Made by a program: the position numbers and the translations under genes. This document shows, in pieces, positions 23,862 through 32,568 of a stretch of DNA of 64,000 bases. Below the pieces are notes generated by a model. The model saw only the letters and a program-made list of their open reading frames with translations, was not told the DNA's origin and ran no database searches. Origin of the DNA: Tersicoccus solisilvae (lineage in GTDB: Bacteria > Actinomycetota > Actinomycetes > Actinomycetales > Micrococcaceae); the NCBI RefSeq assembly GCF_014643255.1, contig NZ_BMJI01000008.1:49157-113156 (forward strand), given 5' to 3'. Position 1 is the stretch's first letter. Each line of letters begins with the position of its first letter.

Positions 23862-24860
23862 TCACGCGGACACCGCGGGCGGCAGCACCCCGTCGACGTA
23901 CACCGTGCTGCTGCGCTTGAAGATCTCGGCGTAGAGGGAGGACCGGACGGCGGTGACGCCGTCGAGACCGCCCAGGCGGGCGAGCGTCCGCTCCAGGTCG
24001 GTGACGCCGGCGAGCGCGCTCTGGACGACGATGCGCTCCCCGGTGGACGCCGCCCAGCGAGTGCTCGGCAGCTCCGCCACCGCCCGGCCGACATCGTCCA
24101 GCGCGCCGATCCGGCACTCCAGTTCCACCAGGGCCTCGACCGGGTAACCGAGGGTCGCCGGGTCCAGCACGGCGCGGATGAACAGGGCTCCCGAGGCGGT
24201 GAGGCCGTCCAGCCGGCGGCTGACCGTCGCCTTGGCCAGGCCGGTGCCGGCGGCCAGTTCCTCGAGCGTGGCCCGGCCGTGCCGGCGCAACAGGTCCACG
24301 AGCGCCCGGTTGCCCTCGTCCAGGGGCTCGCCGCCCGGGGGCCGCAGGGTGGCCCGGCTCGCGTCCTCGTCGGGGCTCAGGGCCAGGTACTGCTCGGCGG
24401 AGAGCACGTCGGGTCGCCAGCCGGAGACCGTCCGGTGGTGGCGCACCAGGGGACGGAGCGCCACGTCGCGGACCCCCTCCAGCCCGGCGACGTCGTCGTA
24501 CAGCGTCGCCCCGAGGGTCCCGCGCGGCAGGAAGATCTCGGCGACGCAGGAACTGGAGCCGGCCAGCGCGCTCACCCAGAGGGTCTGCTCCCGCTCGGCG
24601 AGCCAGCGGCCGATCGCCCGGACGTCGGCCGGCCGGGCGTCGACCCGCAGCAGGTAGGCGTCGGCGTCGTTGAGGACGGACGGGTTGGCGAGGGCGTGGA
24701 TCCGCACCGCCCCGGTGGCGAAGAGCCGCTTGCCGCGCCGGGCGACGGTGCGCTCCTGCTGGCCGAGCACCTCCGCGATCGCCCGCCACGAGGCGCGGCC
24801 GTCCCGGATCAGGGCGGCCGCAATCTGCCGGTCGGTCTCGTCCAGCTCGGCGGCCGGCAC
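23862..24860 (-). CDS. Lrp/AsnC-family transcriptional regulator (tandem-domain form)
   Basis: A 332-aa regulator of the double Lrp type. An N-terminal helix-turn-helix (AELDETDRQIAAALIRDGRASWRAIAEVLG) is followed by a ligand-binding-like segment. A second helix-turn-helix follows near residue 180-220 (LLRRHGRATLEELAAGTGLAKATVSRRLDGL), then a second RAM-like domain. GTG 24860 begins 4 nt after the M20 peptidase stop, so it is the last gene of the DUF5058-transporter-peptidase operon. It likely controls that operon in response to an amino acid. Confidence 0.85.
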   Translation of the reverse strand: MPAAELDETDRQIAAALIRDGRASWRAIAEVLGQQERTVARRGKRLFATGAVRIHALANPSVLNDADAYLLRVDARPADVRAIGRWLAEREQTLWVSALAGSSSCVAEIFLPRGTLGATLYDDVAGLEGVRDVALRPLVRHHRTVSGWRPDVLSAEQYLALSPDEDASRATLRPPGGEPLDEGNRALVDLLRRHGRATLEELAAGTGLAKATVSRRLDGLTASGALFIRAVLDPATLGYPVEALVELECRIGALDDVGRAVAELPSTRWAASTGERIVVQSALAGVTDLERTLARLGGLDGVTAVRSSLYAEIFKRSSTVYVDGVLPPAVSA

Positions 24861-24864
24861 GGGC

Positions 24865-26112
24865 TCAGACCCCCAGGTACTCGAGCAGCACGGACAGGGC
24901 GGCACCGGTGCCGTGCACGACGGCGAGCTCGGCGTCCGGGGCGAACTGCGGCGAGTGGTTGCCGGCCGGAGCGGCGCCGTCCGCGAACGCCTCGGGCGGG
25001 AAGGCGCCGAAGGCCCAGAACACCCCGGGCACGCCGATCGCGTCGGCCAGCCAGCCGGCGTCCTCCGATCCCATGCCGAGCGGGGCGGCGACGACGGCGT
25101 CCTCGCCGAAGCCGCGGATCAGCGCGGCCGAGGCGCGGGCGGTGTGATCGGCGTCGTTGACCAGCCGGGGGAACCGGTTGATCTCGGTGATCTCCGGCTC
25201 GTCCAGGCCGGACGCGGCGGCCTCACCGGCGACGATGCGCCGGATGGCGCCGAGCACGCGGGCCCGCACCTCCTCGTCCGGGGTCCGCACGTTGACGCTG
25301 AACTCCGCGACGTCGGGGATGATGTTCTCCTTCAACCCGGCGTGGAAGGTGCCGACGGTGACGACCGCCGGCGTGGTGGGCGCGAGTTCGCGCGAGACGA
25401 TGGTCTGCAACCGGAGCACCATCGCGGCCGCGGCCACGATCGGGTCGAGGGACTTCTCCGGCTGGGAGCCGTGCGCCTGCCGGCCTCGGACGGTGATCCG
25501 CCAGGAGTCGGCGAGGCTGGCCATGTTGCCCTCCCGCAGCCAGAACCGGCCGGCCTCGACCGGCATCACGTGCTGGGCGAGGACCACCTCCGGCCGCGGC
25601 GCCCGGTCCCACAGACCGTCGTCGACCATGGCCTTCGCGCCCCATGCCGTCTCCTCCCCCGGCTGGAACAGCAGGACGAGCGTGCCGTGCCAGGCGTCCC
25701 GGTGCTCGGCGAGCCAGGCGGTGGCGCCGAGTGCGGCGACGATGTGGGTGTCGTGCCCGCAGCCGTGCATCGCCGGGGCCTGGTCGCCGTTCGGCAGGGT
25801 GCCCGTGGCGGTGCTGGCGTAGTCGAGCCCGGTGTCCTCGGCGATCGGCAGGCCGTCCGTGTCGGCGCGGAAGGCGACGACCGGCCCGTCCCCGTTGCGC
25901 AGCAGGCCGACGACGCCGGTGCCGCCACTGCGGAACGATTCCACGCCGAGCTCGCCGAGCCGGGTCTCGATGGCGGCGGCGGTGGCGTGCTCCTGGGAGG
26001 AGAGCTCGGGCGCGCGGTGGAAGTCCCGGTACCGGTCGACGTGCTCGTCGACGAAGGCCGTGGGCACCTCGATCCCGGCGGCGAGGGTGGTCGTGGCGGG
26101 CGACGGCGTCAT
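24865..26112 (-). CDS. M20D-family amidohydrolase/peptidase
   Basis: A 415-aa zinc hydrolase of the AbgA/IAA-amino acid hydrolase type. It keeps MHGCGHDTHIVAALG (metal Cys and His), FQPGEETAWGAKAM (catalytic and metal Glu), the dimerisation domain WRITVRGRQAHGSQPEKSLD, and GMGSEDAGWLA near the end. These enzymes remove N-acyl groups from amino acids. Transport of such conjugates by the two membrane proteins encoded upstream is a reasonable guess. ATG 26112 has GGAAGGACTCC upstream. Confidence 0.9.
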   Translation of the reverse strand: MTPSPATTTLAAGIEVPTAFVDEHVDRYRDFHRAPELSSQEHATAAAIETRLGELGVESFRSGGTGVVGLLRNGDGPVVAFRADTDGLPIAEDTGLDYASTATGTLPNGDQAPAMHGCGHDTHIVAALGATAWLAEHRDAWHGTLVLLFQPGEETAWGAKAMVDDGLWDRAPRPEVVLAQHVMPVEAGRFWLREGNMASLADSWRITVRGRQAHGSQPEKSLDPIVAAAAMVLRLQTIVSRELAPTTPAVVTVGTFHAGLKENIIPDVAEFSVNVRTPDEEVRARVLGAIRRIVAGEAAASGLDEPEITEINRFPRLVNDADHTARASAALIRGFGEDAVVAAPLGMGSEDAGWLADAIGVPGVFWAFGAFPPEAFADGAAPAGNHSPQFAPDAELAVVHGTGAALSVLLEYLGV

Positions 26113-26145
26113 GGGGCGGAGTCCTTCCGGGTGGGAGCGGGTCGA

Positions 26146-26877
26146 TCAGTGGCCGGCGGAGGCGGGCGGGCCTGCCGGAACCGTATCGCGCCGGCGGACG
26201 AACCAGCCGATGACGATGGTGATGACGACCGCGAGCGCCGTCGCGAAGTTCGCCAGGGCCGGCACGAGCGGCACGACGACGAAGATCATGAGCGCGGCGA
26301 CGGCGGCGGCGACGATGGTGGGCCGCGGGTTCTTCGTGGCCACGACGGCCTGCACGGTGACCGCACCGAAGACGGCGGGGAGGATGTAGAGCCGGGTGAC
26401 GGCGATCAGGCCGGGCGGGAGGACGCCGACGAGCCAGGTGCCGAGCACGCCCACGAGCAGGATCAGCGTGACGATGTGCACGAGCACGGCGCCGATGATG
26501 GCGCTGCCGGCGATCAGCTCGCCGCGTCGGGTGCCGGGCTTCTCCCCGAGGTTGGTCTGGGCGATGACGGCGGCCGGCAGTAGCTTGTTGGCGATGTTGC
26601 CGATCATGAACGCCTGGTACATGGCGCTGCGCCCGAGGATCGGGTAGTAGGCGATCGGCTCGATCACGGCGATGACCCCGAAGGTGGCGACCACGATGCC
26701 GACGGCGGCCCACAGTTCGGGGCCGGTGACGCCGGTGCCGGTGCCGAAGGCGGCGAAGAGTGCGGCGGCGAGCGAGATCAGCAGGCCGGTGCCCAGCGTG
26801 ATCGGCCCCCAGAGCGCCGTCGTGCGGTCGAACTGGGCGAGCCCGTCGGTGGAGCGGGTGGTGGCCGGAGCGGTCAT
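26146..26877 (-). CDS. Integral membrane protein, partner of the DUF5058 transporter
   Basis: A 243-aa protein with about six membrane helices (PITLGTGLLISLAAALFAAFG, AVGIVVATFGVIAVIE, SAIIGAVLVHIVTLILLVGV and others). The region AMYQAFMIGNIANKLLPAAV between helices is well structured and may form a substrate path. No named family was recognised. It sits 56 bp after the DUF5058 gene and 33 bp before the peptidase, so the two membrane proteins probably form one transporter. GGGAGACC precedes ATG 26877. Confidence 0.75.
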   Translation of the reverse strand: MTAPATTRSTDGLAQFDRTTALWGPITLGTGLLISLAAALFAAFGTGTGVTGPELWAAVGIVVATFGVIAVIEPIAYYPILGRSAMYQAFMIGNIANKLLPAAVIAQTNLGEKPGTRRGELIAGSAIIGAVLVHIVTLILLVGVLGTWLVGVLPPGLIAVTRLYILPAVFGAVTVQAVVATKNPRPTIVAAAVAALMIFVVVPLVPALANFATALAVVITIVIGWFVRRRDTVPAGPPASAGH

Positions 26878-26933
26878 GGTGGTCTCCCGGGGAGCTGGGC
26901 TGGTCGTGGGCGGGTTCGCGTGAGGTCGGGGGG

Positions 26934-27668
26934 TCACTTCGCGGTGACCAGGAAGGCGACGGCGAGGGCGACGAGGATGGCGATGCCGAGCCCCCACTCC
27001 CGCAGCCAGGGCTTGCGCAGGAGCTTCGCGCCGGTCAGGCAGAGCCCCATCGTGGCCGCGGAGACCAGCAGGGTCAGCAGGTGCACCGGGGACTTGACCG
27101 ATTCGGTGAACGCCAGGGTGAAGAACGCGGCGAGCATGGCGGCGGCGGGGACCACGGTCATGATGGCGGGGTTGACCCGGCGCAGGGTCTTGTCGCCCTT
27201 GGACAGCAGCGGGGTGAGGACGAGGGCCATCAGCATCCAGGCGAGACCGCCCAGCGTCATGGCGGCGAAGCCGATGGCGAAGATCTTCTGCGTGTAGGTG
27301 GGCCCGCCCAGCTGCGCGCCCTGCGTGCCGGCGGCCAGACCCGCTGCGGCGACGTCGAACGCCGCCGAACCCACCAGGCCGATCCGGGTCAGGACGGCGG
27401 GGGTGGCGAACAGCGGCAGCAGCGAGATCGCGACCAGGGCGACGGCCAGGGACGGACCGATCGCGGCCACGGCACCCGATCGGACGGACGAGGTCACCTG
27501 CCCGTCGGTCAGGTCGGCGGCCGGGGCAGCCTTCCGGATGGCCCGCAGGTAGATCACGGACTGCGCGATGATGACCGCGAAGACGCCCGCGGCGCACACC
27601 CACAGCACGGGGTGCATGGCCACGGGGGCGATGTCGGTCGACCGGGGATCGACGGCGGTGGGGAACAT
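26934..27668 (-). CDS. DUF5058-family membrane transporter
   Basis: A 244-aa membrane protein with five to six helices and the DUF5058 pattern: an N-terminal helix VLWVCAAGVFAVIIAQSVIY, VRSGAVAAIGPSLAVALVAI, RIGLVGSAAFDVAAAGLAAG, TQKIFAIGFAAMTLGGLAWM. DUF5058 proteins are often encoded next to M20 peptidases and are thought to carry small organic solutes. ATG 27668 follows CCAGGAG at a good distance; the longer upstream reading has no such site. First gene of a four-gene operon ending with an Lrp regulator. Confidence 0.8.
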   Translation of the reverse strand: MFPTAVDPRSTDIAPVAMHPVLWVCAAGVFAVIIAQSVIYLRAIRKAAPAADLTDGQVTSSVRSGAVAAIGPSLAVALVAISLLPLFATPAVLTRIGLVGSAAFDVAAAGLAAGTQGAQLGGPTYTQKIFAIGFAAMTLGGLAWMLMALVLTPLLSKGDKTLRRVNPAIMTVVPAAAMLAAFFTLAFTESVKSPVHLLTLLVSAATMGLCLTGAKLLRKPWLREWGLGIAILVALAVAFLVTAK

Positions 27669-27877
27669 GACACTCCTGGCAGGTGACGGGGATGGCCGGG
27701 ACGGCCGCAATGACCGAGACGATTCAGTGTGAGCTAGATCATGACGGATTGTTCCAATGAGAGCGCAAGAAGTGTCGAATAGTCAATACCCCACCGGTTC
27801 GTCAGCGTCACACAACCGTGTCGTGCCCCCCGGGTCCCGCCGTCGTCCGGGCACGGTCGGACAGCACCCGGACATGC
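27669..27877. promoter_or_regulatory. AT-richer control region upstream of the DUF5058 operon
   Basis: About 200 bp with lower GC than anything nearby. On the minus strand TTGACT (27785-27780) is a good -35 box. ATTGTTCCAAT (27748-27758, arms ATTG/CAAT) resembles an Lrp/AsnC half-palindrome, and GTCGAATAGTCAATAC lies further up. These are candidates for autoregulation by the Lrp protein encoded at the end of the operon. Confidence 0.4.
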
Positions 27878-27912
27878 CGACGGCCGGCTCCCCCGAGGGG
27901 AGCCGGCCGTCG
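27878..27912 (-). terminator. Strong hairpin terminator downstream of purA
   Basis: A perfect 16-bp stem, CGACGGCCGGCTCCCC (27878-27893) with its complement (27897-27912) and a 3-nt CGA loop, located 20 bp after the purA stop. No T-run, as is common in high-GC actinobacteria. Confidence 0.75.
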
Positions 27913-27932
27913 TGGCGCCGGGGACGAGCCGG

Positions 27933-29219
27933 TCAGCCGATCAGGTCGTGGACGACGATCGTCTGCTCACGGTCCGGGCCGACGCCGATGGCGGAGAACC
28001 GGGTGCCGCTCATCGACTCGAGCGCCGTCACGTAGGCCCGGGCGTTGGCGGGCAGGTCCTCCAGCGAACGGGCGCCGGAGATGTCCTCGGTCCACCCGTC
28101 GAAGTACTCGAACACGGGCCTGGCGTGGTGGAACTCGGTCTGGGTCACGGGCATCTCGTCGTGCCGGACGCCGTCGACGTCGTAGGCCACGCACACGGGG
28201 ATCCGCTCGATGCCGGTGAGCACGTCCAGCTTGGTGAGGAAGAAGTCGGTGAACCCGTTGATGCGGGAGGCCTGGCGCGCCAGCACGGCGTCGTACCAGC
28301 CGCAGCGCCGGGGCCGGCCGGTGTTGACGCCGAACTCGCCGCCGGTCTTCTGCAGATAGGTGCCCCACTCGTCGAACAGCTCCGTGGGGAACGGTCCGGC
28401 GCCCACGCGGGTGGTGTACGCCTTGATGATGCCGACGACGCGGCTGATCCGGGTGGGGCCGACGCCCGAGCCGACGGAGGCGCCCCCAGCGGTCGGGTTG
28501 GACGAGGTGACGAACGGGTAGGTGCCGTGGTCGACGTCGAGGAACGTGGCCTGGCCGCCCTCCATCAGCACCACCTTGCCGGCGTCGAGCGCGTTGTTGA
28601 GCACGTGCGTGCTGTCGACCATCATCGGCTGGAGCCGCTCGGCGAAGGACCGGAAGTAGGCCACGGTCTCGTCGATGTCGACGCTGCGCCGGTTGTACAG
28701 CTTGACCAGGAGCTCGTTCTTCTGCCGCAGCGACCCCTCGACCTTCTGCCGCAGGATCGACTCGTCGAACACGTCCTGCACGCGGATGCCCAGACGGCCG
28801 ATCTTGTCCATGTAGGCGGGCCCGATGCCGCGGCCGGTGGTGCCGATCGCGCGCTTGCCGAGGAACCGCTCGGTGACCTTGTCCATGGTCTGGTGGAACG
28901 GGGCCACCAGGTGCGCGTTGGCGGAGATGAGCAGGCGCGAGGTGTCGGCGCCGCGGCTGGTGAGCCCGTCGATCTCCTCGAACAGGGCCTCGAGGTTGAT
29001 GACGACGCCGTTGCCGATCACGGGGACGACGTTCGGGGAGAGGATGCCGGCGGGAAGGAGCTTCAGCTCGTACTTCTCGCCGCCGACGACCACCGTGTGC
29101 CCGGCGTTGTTGCCGCCGTTGGGCTTGACCACGTAGTCGACGCGTCCGCCGAGCAGGTCGACGGCCTTGCCCTTGCCCTCGTCGCCCCACTGGGCCCCGA
29201 CCACGACGATCGCTGGCAT
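27933..29219 (-). CDS. purA: Adenylosuccinate synthetase
   Basis: A 428-aa GTP-dependent enzyme joining IMP and aspartate. The N-terminal [18 protein letters not shown]-loop, [29 protein letters not shown] and the [12 protein letters not shown] block are diagnostic, and length is normal. MPAIVVVG at 29219 is the start; the longer upstream reading lacks homology. A terminator hairpin separates it from tdk upstream and another lies after its stop, so it is probably monocistronic. Confidence 0.97.
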   Translation of the reverse strand: MPAIVVVGAQWGDEGKGKAVDLLGGRVDYVVKPNGGNNAGHTVVVGGEKYELKLLPAGILSPNVVPVIGNGVVINLEALFEEIDGLTSRGADTSRLLISANAHLVAPFHQTMDKVTERFLGKRAIGTTGRGIGPAYMDKIGRLGIRVQDVFDESILRQKVEGSLRQKNELLVKLYNRRSVDIDETVAYFRSFAERLQPMMVDSTHVLNNALDAGKVVLMEGGQATFLDVDHGTYPFVTSSNPTAGGASVGSGVGPTRISRVVGIIKAYTTRVGAGPFPTELFDEWGTYLQKTGGEFGVNTGRPRRCGWYDAVLARQASRINGFTDFFLTKLDVLTGIERIPVCVAYDVDGVRHDEMPVTQTEFHHARPVFEYFDGWTEDISGARSLEDLPANARAYVTALESMSGTRFSAIGVGPDREQTIVVHDLIG

Positions 29220-29283
29220 CGGATCACTCCATTCGTTGCGATGCGGGTGACGCCGATGCCGCTCGGCGGCCACACATGAGAAA

Positions 29284-29319
29284 GCCCCTCGAGCACTGCG
29301 GGAACCGCAGACCAGGGGC
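29284..29319 (-). terminator. Intrinsic terminator between tdk and purA
   Basis: On the minus strand a stem GCCCCT...AGGGGC encloses a second stem CTGCGG-TTC-CCGCAG and is followed by TTTCT. It lies about 75 bp after the tdk stop and 65 bp before the purA start, so it could also act as an attenuator in the purA leader. Confidence 0.6.
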
Positions 29320-29393
29320 GCTTCGGTGCCGAGTCTACCGGACCGGTCCTCGGCGCCTCCCGGCCGGTCGGCTCCGCCGGCCGCCGGACTCGG

Positions 29394-30023
29394 TCAGCTC
29401 AGCCGTCCTCCGGACTCCGTCAGATAGCAGTCGCCGCACAGCGACTCGTAGGTGACCGCGACGCCGTCGATGGCCACCTGGTCCCCCTCGAAGACGAACC
29501 GGTCGCCGACGCGGCGGGCGTTGAACATCGCCTTCCGGCCGCACCGGCAGATGGTCTTGAGCTCCTCGAGGGCGTGCGCCAGCTCCAGCAACCGGGCCGA
29601 GCCCGGGAAGGAGCGGGTGCGGAAGTCGGTGCGGATGCCGTAGGCCATCACCGGCACGTTCTGCACGACGGCGATGCGGAGCAGGTCGTCGACCTGGGCC
29701 GGCTCGAGGAACTGAGCCTCGTCGACGAGCAGGCACGCGACGGGTTTGATCACGGCGTCCACGTGCTGCAGCAGCGCGGCCGGGTCGTCACCGACGGCAT
29801 GCCGGTGGAAGAGCTCGGCGACGTCGGCGCCGGCGGGAACGAGGAAGTCCACGGACCGGGCGACGCCGAGCCGGGAGAGGATCCGGTCCTCCCCCTTGAC
29901 GTCGACCTGCGGCTTGGCCAGCAGCACCCGCTGGCCCCGTTCCTCGTAGTTGAACGCCGCCTGCAGCAGACCGGTCGACTTGCCGGAGTTCATCGCCCCG
30001 TAGCGGAAATACAGCTTGGCCAC
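29394..30023 (-). CDS. tdk: Thymidine kinase
   Basis: A 209-aa type II thymidine kinase for thymidine salvage. P-loop GAMNSGKST (residues 9-17), the lid/substrate block LLVDEAQFLEPAQVDDL, VMAYGIRTDFRTRSFPGSARLLELA, and a zinc site with CRCG and CGDC pairs (LKTICRCGRKA and YESLCGDC). Start GTG or ATG at 30023; TACGAT 8 nt upstream may be the -10 box. Divergent from the DUF72 gene. Confidence 0.95.
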   Translation of the reverse strand: MAKLYFRYGAMNSGKSTGLLQAAFNYEERGQRVLLAKPQVDVKGEDRILSRLGVARSVDFLVPAGADVAELFHRHAVGDDPAALLQHVDAVIKPVACLLVDEAQFLEPAQVDDLLRIAVVQNVPVMAYGIRTDFRTRSFPGSARLLELAHALEELKTICRCGRKAMFNARRVGDRFVFEGDQVAIDGVAVTYESLCGDCYLTESGGRLS

Positions 30024-30081
30024 GATGGATCATCGTATCCGCGGGCCGCCCCACCGGCTGACGAGCGGGCCGGACGGCCGG

Positions 30082-30093
30082 TAGCGTGCGGGC
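30082..30093 (+). promoter_or_regulatory. Leaderless promoter -10 box of the DUF72 gene
   Basis: TAGCGT (30082-30087) lies 6 nt before ATG 30094. No ribosome binding site is visible. Confidence 0.5.
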
Positions 30094-30990
30094 ATGACGA
30101 CGGGCGAGGTCACGAGCACCGGGACGGCCCGGGTCGGCATCTCCGGTTGGCGATACGCCCCGTGGCGCGGCTCGTTCTACCCGACGGGCCTGCCCCAGCG
30201 GCGCGAGCTCGCGTTCGCGTCCTCACACCTGCGCACGATCGAGATCAACGGCTCCTTCTACTCGCTCCAGCGCCCCTCCAGCTACCGGCAGTGGTACGTG
30301 GACACCCCGGAGGACTTCGTCTTCTCCGTCAAGGGCGGCCGGTACATCACCCACCTGCTACGGCTGCGGAACGTGCACACCGCGCTGGCCAACTTCTTCG
30401 CCTCCGGCGTCCTGGCGCTGGCGGACAAACTCGGTCCCGTGCTGTGGCAGCTGCCGGAGCGGGTCGAGTACGACGCCGAGCTGCTCGAACGGTTCCTCGC
30501 CCAGCTGCCGCACACCACCGGCGCCGCCGCGCGGCTGGCGGCCGAGCACGACGAGAAGCTGCCCGAGGACCGCACCTGGACCGACATCGCCGCGGACCGG
30601 CCACTGCGCCACGCCCTCGAGATCCGCCACGTCAGCTACGACACACCGGCCTTCGTCGAGCAGCTGCGCCGCCACGAGGTCGCCCTCGTCGTCGCGGACA
30701 CCGCGGGGCGCTGGCCCGACCTGCGGCACGTCACCGCGGACTTCGTGTACGTGCGGCTGCACGGGGCCGAGGAGCTCTACACCTCGGGGTACACCGGCGC
30801 CGAGCTGGACCGGTGGGCGGCGACCGTGGACCGCTGGCGGACCGGCCGCGGCTGCCCCGACGGCGTCGGCCGCGACGTGTTCGTGTACTTCGACAACGAC
30901 GTCAAGGTCCGGGCGCCGGTCGACGCGATGGGCCTGGCCAGACGCCTGGGCGCCGGTCCCGGCCCCGCCGTCGCCACCGACGACGAGTAG
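30094..30990 (+). CDS. DUF72-family protein
   Basis: A 298-aa TIM-barrel-like protein. Diagnostic segments are VGISGWRYAPWRGSFYPTGLP at the start, TIEINGSFYSLQRPSSY, FSVKGGRYITH, LGPVLWQLPE, and DFVYVRLHG followed by DVFVYFDNDVKVRAPVDA. The biochemical function of DUF72 is unknown; a nuclease or phosphodiesterase role has been suggested. A HAD phosphatase gene follows 39 bp later. Confidence 0.88.
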   Translation: MTTGEVTSTGTARVGISGWRYAPWRGSFYPTGLPQRRELAFASSHLRTIEINGSFYSLQRPSSYRQWYVDTPEDFVFSVKGGRYITHLLRLRNVHTALANFFASGVLALADKLGPVLWQLPERVEYDAELLERFLAQLPHTTGAAARLAAEHDEKLPEDRTWTDIAADRPLRHALEIRHVSYDTPAFVEQLRRHEVALVVADTAGRWPDLRHVTADFVYVRLHGAEELYTSGYTGAELDRWAATVDRWRTGRGCPDGVGRDVFVYFDNDVKVRAPVDAMGLARRLGAGPGPAVATDDE

Positions 30991-31029
30991 CGTGCACCGG
31001 AGAGAAGCATCCCCGAGGGAAGGCGCACC

Positions 31030-31692
31030 ATGGCGGACACCGCGATCTTCGACGTCGACGGCACCCTGGTCGACACCAACTACCAGCACGCGCTCGCCTG
31101 GTATCAGGCGTTCCGACGGTTCGACATCACCCTGCCGGTGTGGCGCCTGCACCGGGCGATCGGCATGGGCGGGGATCAGCTCGTTCCCCACGTCGCCGGG
31201 GACGACGTCGAGCAGCGCCTCGGTGAGGACCTCCGGCAGGCCTGGGAGGAGGAGTTCGACGGCATGATCGACTCCGTCGCCCCGTTCGAGGGCGCCCGCG
31301 AGCTGCTCGCCGAGGTCAAGGACCGCGGCTTCCGGCTGGTGCTCGCCAGCTCGGGGAAGGCCAAGCACGTGGACCGCTTCCTCGACCTGGTCGGCGGGAA
31401 GGACATCGCCGACGCGTGGACCACCTCCGAGGACGCGGAGGCCTCGAAGCCGGCGCCGGACCTCGTGCAGGTGGCCCTGGAGAAGGTCGAGGGCAAGGAC
31501 GCCGTCATGATCGGCGACTCCACCTGGGACGCCGTCGCCGCCGGCAGGGCCGGCATCCCCACCATCGCCGTGCGCACCGGCGGGTTCTCCGCGGAGGAAC
31601 TGACCGAGGCCGGGGCGATCGCCGTCGTCGAGTCCCTCACCGACCTGCGGGACGGACTGGACGACACGCCCCTGGCCCGGCCCGGCCGGTGA
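31030..31692 (+). CDS. HAD-family phosphatase (subfamily IA, phosphoglycolate phosphatase-like)
   Basis: A 220-aa hydrolase with motif I FDVDGTLVDTN (nucleophile Asp8 of the first Asp pair), motif II LVLASSGKAKH, Lys in ASKPAPDLV and motif IV VMIGDSTWDAVAA. Helical cap between motifs I and II. It dephosphorylates a small sugar phosphate or similar; no specific substrate. GAGGGAAGGCGC precedes ATG 31030. The stop overlaps the next gene as GTGA. Confidence 0.88.
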   Translation: MADTAIFDVDGTLVDTNYQHALAWYQAFRRFDITLPVWRLHRAIGMGGDQLVPHVAGDDVEQRLGEDLRQAWEEEFDGMIDSVAPFEGARELLAEVKDRGFRLVLASSGKAKHVDRFLDLVGGKDIADAWTTSEDAEASKPAPDLVQVALEKVEGKDAVMIGDSTWDAVAAGRAGIPTIAVRTGGFSAEELTEAGAIAVVESLTDLRDGLDDTPLARPGR

Positions 31693-32483
31693 GCGCCGGC
31701 GACGACGACCACGGCACGGCGACCCGGTCGGCCGGCGCGGCAGCCGCGGACGAGCAGCGCGCCCTGACGGCGCTGCAGGACGACTCCGGGCCGGTCGGCT
31801 CGTCCTGGCCCTACGGGTCGGACCCGGATCAGATCGCCGAGCTGTTCGGGCCCGACGACGGACCCCTCGTCGTCGTGGTCCACGGCGGCTACTTCCGGCC
31901 CGGCACCGACCGGTCGCACGCCCGGCCGCAGGCCCGCGCCCTGGCGGAGGCCGGCTATCGGGTCGTGCTGGCCGAGTACCGGCGGGTGCCCGGCTCGCCG
32001 CAGGACACCGTCGAGGATCTGCGGCTGCTCGACGCCGCGCTGCCGCGGCCGGCGGCCGCCTGGGTCGGCCACTCGGCCGGCGGGGCCCTCGTCCTGCTGC
32101 GGGCGCTGGCCGTCGATCTGGCTCCGGTGTCCGTGCTGGCTCTCGCCCCGGTGGCGGACCTTCAGGTCGCGTACGCGCAGCGGCTCGGGTCCGACGCCGT
32201 CCGCGACTGGATCGGCGGATCCCCGACCGAACGGCCCGACGCGTACGCCCGGCTGGATCCGCGGGCGCTGCTCGAGGCCGGCCGCGCACCCAGCGAACCC
32301 GTGGCCGTGGTGCACGGGGAGGCGGACGTCGCCGTCCCGGTCGCGCTGAGCCGGGGCCTGCCACCGCACCCGGCCATCACGGTGCGGCTGCTTCCCGGTC
32401 GCCACCACCTCGACCTCATCGATCCGGCGAGCGCGGCGTGGCCGACCGTGCTGGACACGCTGCGTGCCCTCACGGGCCGCTGA
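31689..32483 (+). CDS. Alpha/beta hydrolase, kynurenine formamidase-like
   Basis: A 264-aa hydrolase starting at a GTG that overlaps the HAD stop. The oxyanion motif VVVHGGYFRPG is close to the HGGYW motif of kynurenine formamidases. The nucleophile Ser is in GHSAGG, an Asp lies in HGEADVAVP and a His in GRHHLDLI. A kynureninase gene faces it across 85 bp, so hydrolysis of N-formylkynurenine is the most attractive role. A general esterase cannot be excluded. The first 50 residues are an Ala/Asp-rich extension before the fold. Confidence 0.75.
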   Translation: MSAGDDDHGTATRSAGAAAADEQRALTALQDDSGPVGSSWPYGSDPDQIAELFGPDDGPLVVVVHGGYFRPGTDRSHARPQARALAEAGYRVVLAEYRRVPGSPQDTVEDLRLLDAALPRPAAAWVGHSAGGALVLLRALAVDLAPVSVLALAPVADLQVAYAQRLGSDAVRDWIGGSPTERPDAYARLDPRALLEAGRAPSEPVAVVHGEADVAVPVALSRGLPPHPAITVRLLPGRHHLDLIDPASAAWPTVLDTLRALTGR

Positions 32484-32490
32484 GTTCGCC

Positions 32491-32539
32491 GGTTCCGCCC
32501 GAAACCCGTACTCGACGAGCCCAGCACTCGGGCGGAACC
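32491..32539. terminator. Bidirectional hairpin between convergent genes
   Basis: GGTTCCGCCCGA (32491-32502) and TCGGGCGGAACC (32528-32539) form a perfect 12-bp stem with a 25-nt loop, 7 bp after the hydrolase stop and 30 bp before the kynU stop. Suitable as terminator for both. Confidence 0.6.
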
Positions 32540-32568
32540 CGCTGATTCACGCGACGCACGGCACAACC

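Noticed and set aside
29284..29319. Possible purine riboswitch ahead of purA
   Set aside because: The folded segment is a simple two-tier hairpin followed by TTTCT, without conserved aptamer cores, so terminator is the simpler reading.
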